64,000 nucleotides of DNA from Sphaerisporangium rufum (GTDB taxonomy: Bacteria; Actinomycetota; Actinomycetes; Streptosporangiales; Streptosporangiaceae). Shown one piece after another: positions 58,789 to 64,000 of the stretch. Positions within the stretch are counted from its first letter, which is position 1; every line of letters begins with the position of its first letter. A program made the position numbers and the translations under genes. Below the pieces are notes generated by a model. The model searched no databases. It was not told the DNA's origin and saw nothing but the letters and a program-made list of their open reading frames with translations. The stretch covers positions 42,716 to 106,715 of the forward strand of contig NZ_BOOU01000073.1 in the NCBI RefSeq assembly GCF_016863395.1, written 5' to 3'.

Positions 58789-60303
58789 ATGCCGCCTCCC
58801 CCGCCCGACCCGCGCCCCGCCGGCCGGCCCGCACCGCGGCACCACCTGCTCAACGAGCACACCGCGGACGCCTACCGGCGGGCCATGGCCGACGGCGTCG
58901 TCCGGGTGGCCGCCCGGATCGCCCGCACCGACCGCCCGTGCACCGGGATCACCCCCGCGCCGCTGGCCGCCGAGATCGCCGGCATCGACCTGGACCGGCC
59001 GCTGTTCGGCGCCGCGGCCGCGCTGGAGGAGCTGGAAGAGGTCTACCTGCGGGACGCGGTCTACTTCCACCACCCCCGCTACCTGGCCCATCTCAACTGC
59101 CCGGTGGCCATCCCCGCGCTGGTCGCCGAGGCGGTGCTCACCGCGGTCAACTCCTCGCTGGACACCTGGGACCAGAGCGCCGGCGGCACGCTCATCGAGC
59201 GGCGGCTGATCGGCTGGACCGCCGGCCGGGCCGGCCTCGGCCCGCACGCCGACGGCGTCTTCACCAGCGGCGGCACCCAGTCCAACCTGCAGGCGCTGCT
59301 GCTCGCCCGGGAGGAGGCCCGCGACCGGGCCGGAGACGGAGCGCTCCCCCGGCTGCGGGTGCTCGCCTCGGAGGCCGCCCACTTCAGCGTGCGCAAGTCG
59401 GCCCGGCTGCTCGGCCTGGCCGCCGACGCCGTCGTCCCGGTGGCGACCGGCCCGGACCGGCGGATGAACCCCGCCGCGCTGGAGCGGGCCCTGGACGGCT
59501 GCGCCCGAGCCGGCCTGCCGGTCATGGCGGTGGTCGCCACCGCCGGCACCACCGACTTCGGCTCCATCGACCCGCTGGCCGAGATCGCCGCGCTGCGCGA
59601 CCGCCACGGCTTCCGGCTGCACGTGGACGCCGCCTACGGCTGCGGGCTGCTGGTGTCGCCCACCCGCCGGCACCTGCTGGCCGGCATCGAGCACGCCGAC
59701 TCGGTCACCGTGGACTTCCACAAGTCGTTCTTCCAGCCGGTCAGCTCCAGCGCGCTGCTGGTACGCGACGGCGCGGTGCTGCGGCACGCCACCGACCGCG
59801 CCGACTACCTCAACCCGGCCCGGATGGCCGAGCGGCTCATCCCCAACCAGGTGGACAAGAGCCTGCAGACCACCCGCCGGTTCGACGCGCTCAAACTCTG
59901 GCTGACCCTGCGCGTCATGGGCCCGGACGCCATCGGCGAGCTGTTCGACGCGGTGGTGGACCGCGCGGCCGAGGTCTGGGCGCTGCTGGACGGCGACCCG
60001 CGCTTCGAGGTCGTCACCCGCTCGCAGCTCAGCACGCTGGTGTTCCGCTGCCTGCCCGCCGGAGCCGGCCGGCGCGTCACCGACGCGGCGAACCTGCACG
60101 CCCGCGAGGCGCTGGCCGCCTCCGGCGCGGGCGTCGTGGCCGGGACCACGGTCGGCGGGCGCGCCCACCTGAAGATCACCTTGCTGAACCCGGAGACCTC
60201 GCTGGACGACGTCGCCCACGTCCTGGACCTGCTCGCCGGGCACGCCGAGCGGTACGCACGCGAGCAGGCCCCCCGCGCGGCCGCCTGGGCGAACGCCGGC
60301 TGA
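58789..60303 (+). CDS. desA: Pyridoxal-dependent decarboxylase DesA (lysine/diaminobutyrate decarboxylase type)
   Basis: First step of desferrioxamine-type siderophores: decarboxylation of lysine to cadaverine. Group II PLP decarboxylase, 504 residues, with [54 protein letters not shown] and the PLP lysine in [22 protein letters not shown]. The N-terminal 20 residues are Pro-rich. ATG 58789 after GAGAGG. Substrate lysine is inferred from the operon; diaminobutyrate or ornithine cannot be excluded. Confidence 0.92.
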   Translation: MPPPPPDPRPAGRPAPRHHLLNEHTADAYRRAMADGVVRVAARIARTDRPCTGITPAPLAAEIAGIDLDRPLFGAAAALEELEEVYLRDAVYFHHPRYLAHLNCPVAIPALVAEAVLTAVNSSLDTWDQSAGGTLIERRLIGWTAGRAGLGPHADGVFTSGGTQSNLQALLLAREEARDRAGDGALPRLRVLASEAAHFSVRKSARLLGLAADAVVPVATGPDRRMNPAALERALDGCARAGLPVMAVVATAGTTDFGSIDPLAEIAALRDRHGFRLHVDAAYGCGLLVSPTRRHLLAGIEHADSVTVDFHKSFFQPVSSSALLVRDGAVLRHATDRADYLNPARMAERLIPNQVDKSLQTTRRFDALKLWLTLRVMGPDAIGELFDAVVDRAAEVWALLDGDPRFEVVTRSQLSTLVFRCLPAGAGRRVTDAANLHAREALAASGAGVVAGTTVGGRAHLKITLLNPETSLDDVAHVLDLLAGHAERYAREQAPRAAAWANAG

Positions 60304-60338
60304 CCGTCCCGTCCCCGACCCCCGTACCGGAGGACCGA

Positions 60339-61634
60339 ATGTCGACGCACGACTTCATCGCGATCGGCCTGGGCCCGTTCAACCTCGGCCTCGCCTGCCT
60401 GACCGAACCGATCGACGAGCTCGACGGCCTGTTCCTGGAGCGCCGGCCCGGCTTCGGCTGGCATCCGGGCATGCTGCTCCCCTCGGCCACCCTGCAGACG
60501 CCGTTCCTGGCCGACCTGGTCACGCTGGCCGACCCCACCTCCCCGTACTCATTCCTCAACCACCTCAAGGAGACCGGGCGGCTGTACCCCTTCTACATCC
60601 GGGAGAACTTCCACGCGCTGCGCGCCGAGTACGACGCCTACTGCCGGTGGGCGGCCGGCCGGCTGCGCGGCGTCCGGTTCGGCCACGAGGTGACCCGGGT
60701 GGAGCACGACGCGGCCGCCGGGCGGTACGTCGTGCACGCGGTCCGGGACGACGGGCGGGCCACCGAGCACCGCGCCCGGCACCTGGTGCTCGGCACCGGC
60801 ACCCCGCCGCACCTGCCGGACGCCTGCCGGGAACTCGGCGGCGACCTCGTGCACAGCTCCGGCTACCTGGGCGCCCGGGACGCGCTGCGCGTCAAGGAGA
60901 GCATCACCGTGGTCGGCGGCGGGCAGAGCGCGGCCGAGATCTTCCACGACCTGCTGGCCGGCATCGGCACGCACGGCCCCCGGCTGACCTGGATCACCCG
61001 GTCGCCGCGGTTCTTCCCGCTGGAGTACACCAAGCTCACCCTGGAGATGACCTCGCCCGACTATGTGGACCACTTCCACGCGCTGCCCGCCGGCGTCCGC
61101 GACCGGCTGGACCGCGAGCAGAAGGGCCTGTACCAGGGCATCGACGCGGAGCTGATCAACCGGATTTACGACCTGCTGTACGAGAAGACCGCCGCCGGGC
61201 CGATCCCGGTCCGGCTGATGACCGCCACCGAGCTCACCGGCGCCGCGCACGACGAGCGCCGCGGCGAGTACACGCTGACGCTGCGCCATCTGGACCAGGG
61301 CCGGGACTTCACCCTGGCCACCCAGGGCCTGGTGCTGGCCACCGGCCACCGGTACCGCCCGCCGGACTTCCTGGAACCGGTGCGCGACCGGCTGCTCCTG
61401 GACGACCAGGGCCGGCCGGCGGTGGCGCGCAACTACAGCGTGGACGTCACCGGCCGCGAGATCTTCCTGCAGAACGGTGCCACGCACGCGCACAGCGTCA
61501 CCTCGCCCGACCTCGGCATGGGCCCGTACCGCAACTCGTGCATCATCCGGGAGATGCTCGGCCGCGAGCATTACCCGATCGAGAAGGCCATCGCCTTCCA
61601 GGAGTTCGGCGCGCCCGAGGGGGCGATCCGGTGA
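60339..61634 (+). CDS. desB: N-hydroxylating monooxygenase DesB (lysine/ornithine N-monooxygenase family)
   Basis: FAD- and NADPH-dependent enzyme that hydroxylates the terminal amine of cadaverine. 431 residues: [19 protein letters not shown] (FAD site), [54 protein letters not shown] (NADPH site) and a late [13 protein letters not shown], typical of the IucD/SidA/DesB family. ATG 60339 follows CGGAGGACCGA. The stop overlaps the desC start by four bases. Confidence 0.94.
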   Translation: MSTHDFIAIGLGPFNLGLACLTEPIDELDGLFLERRPGFGWHPGMLLPSATLQTPFLADLVTLADPTSPYSFLNHLKETGRLYPFYIRENFHALRAEYDAYCRWAAGRLRGVRFGHEVTRVEHDAAAGRYVVHAVRDDGRATEHRARHLVLGTGTPPHLPDACRELGGDLVHSSGYLGARDALRVKESITVVGGGQSAAEIFHDLLAGIGTHGPRLTWITRSPRFFPLEYTKLTLEMTSPDYVDHFHALPAGVRDRLDREQKGLYQGIDAELINRIYDLLYEKTAAGPIPVRLMTATELTGAAHDERRGEYTLTLRHLDQGRDFTLATQGLVLATGHRYRPPDFLEPVRDRLLLDDQGRPAVARNYSVDVTGREIFLQNGATHAHSVTSPDLGMGPYRNSCIIREMLGREHYPIEKAIAFQEFGAPEGAIR

Positions 61635-62203
61635 CCGGGATCGTCTTCACCCGCACCGACCCGCGGGCCGGCGAGCTGTCGCTGCGGCCGGTGGACCCGG
61701 CCGCGGACGCCGGGATGCTGCACGCCTGGGTCACCCATCCGAAGGCCGGGTTCTGGATGATGCGGGACGCCGACGTCGCCCGGGTCGCAGAGGTGTACCG
61801 GGCGATCGACGCCGACCCGCACCACGACGCGTTCGTCGGCCTGGCCGATGGCCGGCCCGCCTTCCTCGCCGAGCGCTACGACCCGGCCCGCGTCGAGCTG
61901 GCCGGGCTCTACGATGCCCGGGAGGGCGACGTCGGTATGCACTTCCTGTGCGCGCCGGCCGAGGCCCCGGTGCACGGCTTCAGCCGCGCAGTGATCACCA
62001 CGGTGCTGGAGATGCTGTTCGCCGACCCGGCGGTCCGCCGGGTCGTGGTCGAGCCGGACGTGCGCAACACCGCGGTGCACGCGCTCAACGCCGCGGTCGG
62101 GTTCGAGGTCGCCGGGCCGCTGGCCAAGCCGGAGAAGACGGCGCTGCTCTCCTTCTGCACCCGCGAACGGTTCCGGGCCGCGGCCGGGGAGGTGGCCGGG
62201 TGA
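61631..62203 (+). CDS. desC: Acyl-CoA:N-hydroxycadaverine acyltransferase DesC
   Basis: GNAT-fold acyltransferase that attaches succinyl or acetyl groups to N-hydroxycadaverine, yielding the hydroxamic acids joined by DesD. 190 residues with [69 protein letters not shown] 61631, overlapping desB by 4 bases and desD by 4 bases. Paralogue of the gene at 56056. Confidence 0.92.
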   Translation: MTGIVFTRTDPRAGELSLRPVDPAADAGMLHAWVTHPKAGFWMMRDADVARVAEVYRAIDADPHHDAFVGLADGRPAFLAERYDPARVELAGLYDAREGDVGMHFLCAPAEAPVHGFSRAVITTVLEMLFADPAVRRVVVEPDVRNTAVHALNAAVGFEVAGPLAKPEKTALLSFCTRERFRAAAGEVAG

Positions 62204-64000
62204 ACCCGCGATCCGCCGTCGGCCACCTGACTCCGGACGCCTGGGCCCGCGCCAACCGCGCGCTGGTCCGCAAGGCGCTGGCCGAGTTCGCCCACGAACG
62301 CCTGATCACCCCCGAACCGCTCGGCGGCGGCCGGTACGCCGTGCGCGGCGACGGCGGCGCGGTGGAGTATCGCTTCACCGCGACCGTGCTGTCCCTGGAC
62401 CACTGGCACATCGACGCCGCCGGCATCACCCGGCACCGCGACGGCGTGGACCTGCCGCTGGACGCCGCCGACCTGATCGTCGAACTGCGTGGCGCCCTCG
62501 GGCTGAGCGACGAGGTCCTGCCGGTCTACCTTGAGGAGATCTGGTCCACCCTGGCCGGCGCGGCGTTCAAGCTCGCCGGGCCGCCGGTCCCCGCGGCCGA
62601 GCTCGCCGGGGCCGGGTTCCAGGACGTCGAGGCCGGGATGACCGAGGGGCATCCGTGCTTCGTCGCCAACAACGGGCGGCTCGGGTACGGCGTTCACGAC
62701 CACCTCCGGTACGCGCCGGAGGCGGCCCGGCCGGTGCGGCTGATCTGGCTGGCCGCGCACCGCGACCACTGCACCTTCACCTGCTCGCCGGACACCGACT
62801 ACGACCGGCTGATGCTCGGCGAGCTCGGCGCGGCCACCCTCGACCGGTTCGCCGGGGTGCTGGCCGGCCACGGCCTGGACCCCGCGGACTACCGGCTGCT
62901 GCCGGTGCACCCCTGGCAGTGGTGGCACAAGATCTCGGTGACCTTCGCCGCCGAGCTGGCCGAACGCCGGCTGGTCTGCCTCGGCCCCGGCGACGACCGG
63001 TACCTGGCCCAGCAGTCGGTCCGCACCTTCTTCAACCGGGACACCCCGGAGCGGCACTACGTCAAGACCGCGCTGTCGGTGCTCAACATGGGCTTCACCC
63101 GAGGCCTGTCCGCCGAGTACATGGCGGGCACCCCGGCCATCAACGAGTGGGTGGCCGGCCTGATCGCCGGTGACGAGGTGCTGCGCCGCACCGGCCTGAC
63201 CATCCTGCGCGAGCGGGCCGCGATCGGCTACCACCACCGGCGGTTCGAGGCGGTCACCGGCCGGTCTTCCCCGTACCGGAAGATGCTCGCGGCGCTGTGG
63301 CGGGAGAGTCCGGTGCCGGGCCTGGCCCCCGGCCGGCGGCCGGTCACCATGGCGTCCCTGCTGCACGTGGACCGGGAGGGCCGGTCCTTCGCCGCCGCGC
63401 TGATCGAGCGGTCCGGCCTGCCGCCCCGCGCGTGGCTGCGCCGCTACCTCGACGCCTACCTGATCCCGGTGCTGCACTGCCTGCAGGCCTACGACCTGGC
63501 GTTCATGCCGCACGGCGAGAACGTCATCCTGGTGCTGCACGGCGACGTGGTGGAGCGGGTGATCTTCAAGGACATCGCCGAGGAGGTCGTGGTGATGGAC
63601 CCGGACGCCGACCTGCCGCCGGAGGTCCACCGGGTGCGCGCCCACGTCCCCGAGCACGAGCGGCCGCTGGCCGTCTTCACCGACGTCTTCGACTGCTTCC
63701 TGCGCTTCCTCAACGCGATCCTCGCCACCGGCGGCGTGCTCGCCGAGGACGACTTCTGGCGGACGGTCGCCGAATGCGTGGCCGGCTACCAGGACGCGGT
63801 ACCCGAACCGGGCGGGCGGCCGCACCGGTACGACCTGTTCGCCGCCACCTTCCCGCGGTCCTGCCTGAACCGGCTGCAGCTGCGCGACAACCGGCGGATG
63901 GTCGACCTCGCCGACCCATCGGCGGCCCTGCAGTTCGCCGGAGAGCTGGCCAATCCCATTGCTGTGTTTCTTGGCGCGCGCTTCGCGCGCGCGGGTTCGG
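62200..64000 (+). CDS. desD: NIS siderophore synthetase DesD (runs off the window)
   Basis: ATP-dependent IucA/IucC-type synthetase that oligomerises and cyclises the hydroxamates to desferrioxamine. 600 codons are visible from GTG 62200. Features: YLEEIWSTLAGAAFKLAG, EGHPCFVANNGRLGYGVHDH (ATP-binding), LPVHPWQWWHKI, QQSVRTFFN, KTALSVLNMGFTRGLS and MPHGENVILVLHG. The terminal DLADPSAALQFAGELANPI looks like the end of the family domain, yet the frame remains open to the window edge (AVFLGARFARAG...), so a stop or boundary lies just outside. Confidence 0.94.
   Translation, partial: MNPRSAVGHLTPDAWARANRALVRKALAEFAHERLITPEPLGGGRYAVRGDGGAVEYRFTATVLSLDHWHIDAAGITRHRDGVDLPLDAADLIVELRGALGLSDEVLPVYLEEIWSTLAGAAFKLAGPPVPAAELAGAGFQDVEAGMTEGHPCFVANNGRLGYGVHDHLRYAPEAARPVRLIWLAAHRDHCTFTCSPDTDYDRLMLGELGAATLDRFAGVLAGHGLDPADYRLLPVHPWQWWHKISVTFAAELAERRLVCLGPGDDRYLAQQSVRTFFNRDTPERHYVKTALSVLNMGFTRGLSAEYMAGTPAINEWVAGLIAGDEVLRRTGLTILRERAAIGYHHRRFEAVTGRSSPYRKMLAALWRESPVPGLAPGRRPVTMASLLHVDREGRSFAAALIERSGLPPRAWLRRYLDAYLIPVLHCLQAYDLAFMPHGENVILVLHGDVVERVIFKDIAEEVVVMDPDADLPPEVHRVRAHVPEHERPLAVFTDVFDCFLRFLNAILATGGVLAEDDFWRTVAECVAGYQDAVPEPGGRPHRYDLFAATFPRSCLNRLQLRDNRRMVDLADPSAALQFAGELANPIAVFLGARFARAGS

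Overview
The window is about 64 kb of very GC-rich DNA with dense genes, frequent GTG/TTG starts and a third-position GC bias. Gene order (rpmH-rnpA-yidD-yidC-khpB-rsmG-parA-parB on one side; dnaA-dnaN-gnd-recF-dciA-gyrB-gyrA-DUF3566-tRNA-Ile on the other) is that of an actinomycete chromosome around its replication origin. A decarboxylating 6-phosphogluconate dehydrogenase between dnaN and recF, a murJ/pseudokinase/sigM/trxBA block, a PadR-ino1 pair and a desABCD siderophore operon fit a filamentous actinomycete. Streptosporangiales is my best guess, but the sequence alone does not prove the order.

Layout. 1-2.6 kb: 3' part of ssb, rpsF, two small membrane proteins, endonuclease IV. 2.6-8.8 kb: two polyprenol-phosphate-sugar type membrane glycosyltransferases, a class A penicillin-binding protein and a DUF5318 protein, all on the minus strand. 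8.8-12.9 kb: PadR regulator with an operator palindrome, inositol-phosphate synthase, IPP isomerase, MFS exporter. 12.9-16.3 kb: bioA-like aminotransferase, CCA-adding enzyme, YbaK-like deacylase. 16.4-25.1 kb: DUF6049 protein, MurJ flippase, transmembrane pseudokinase, ECF sigma factor with zinc anti-sigma factor, then trxB-trxA behind a SigR-type promoter. 25.3-29.7 kb: GNAT, MocR/LysN-type aminotransferase, D-Ala-D-Ala ligase-like enzyme, threonine aldolase. 29.9-36 kb: three parS sites, parB, parA, rsmG, khpB, yidC, yidD, rnpA, rpmH. 36-49 kb: dnaA with DnaA boxes on both sides and inside the gene, oriC, dnaN, gnd, recF, dciA, gyrB, gyrA, DUF3566 protein, tRNA-Ile. 49.2-55.6 kb: accessory-looking stretch with a rhodanese, a P-loop kinase, two tiny secreted peptides, an ArsR-regulated SRPBCC/TIGR03086 fusion and a secreted pectate lyase. 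56-64 kb: a desferrioxamine-type siderophore locus: a plus-strand desA-desB-desC-desD operon (desD runs off the window) divergent from a penicillin-acylase-family hydrolase and a second DesC-like acyltransferase, with one IdeR/DtxR iron box between them.

How the parts work together. The centre is a replication-initiation and chromosome-segregation hub: DnaA boxes at 36.08-38.77 kb recruit DnaA, ParB loads on the parS sites 4-9 kb away, and gyrase, the clamp, RecF and the DciA-type helicase loader come from one strand reading away from the origin. Cell-envelope genes (PBP1A, MurJ, pseudokinase, Ddl-like, YidC) flank it. The right end is an iron-scavenging locus.

The most unusual signals are (i) DnaA boxes that are also the codons for YPQ repeats in the DnaA linker, (ii) a 20-bp oriC sequence repeated exactly 36 kb away at the end of nfo, (iii) the acylase plus extra acyltransferase attached to the siderophore operon, and (iv) two very small aromatic or polar secreted peptides.
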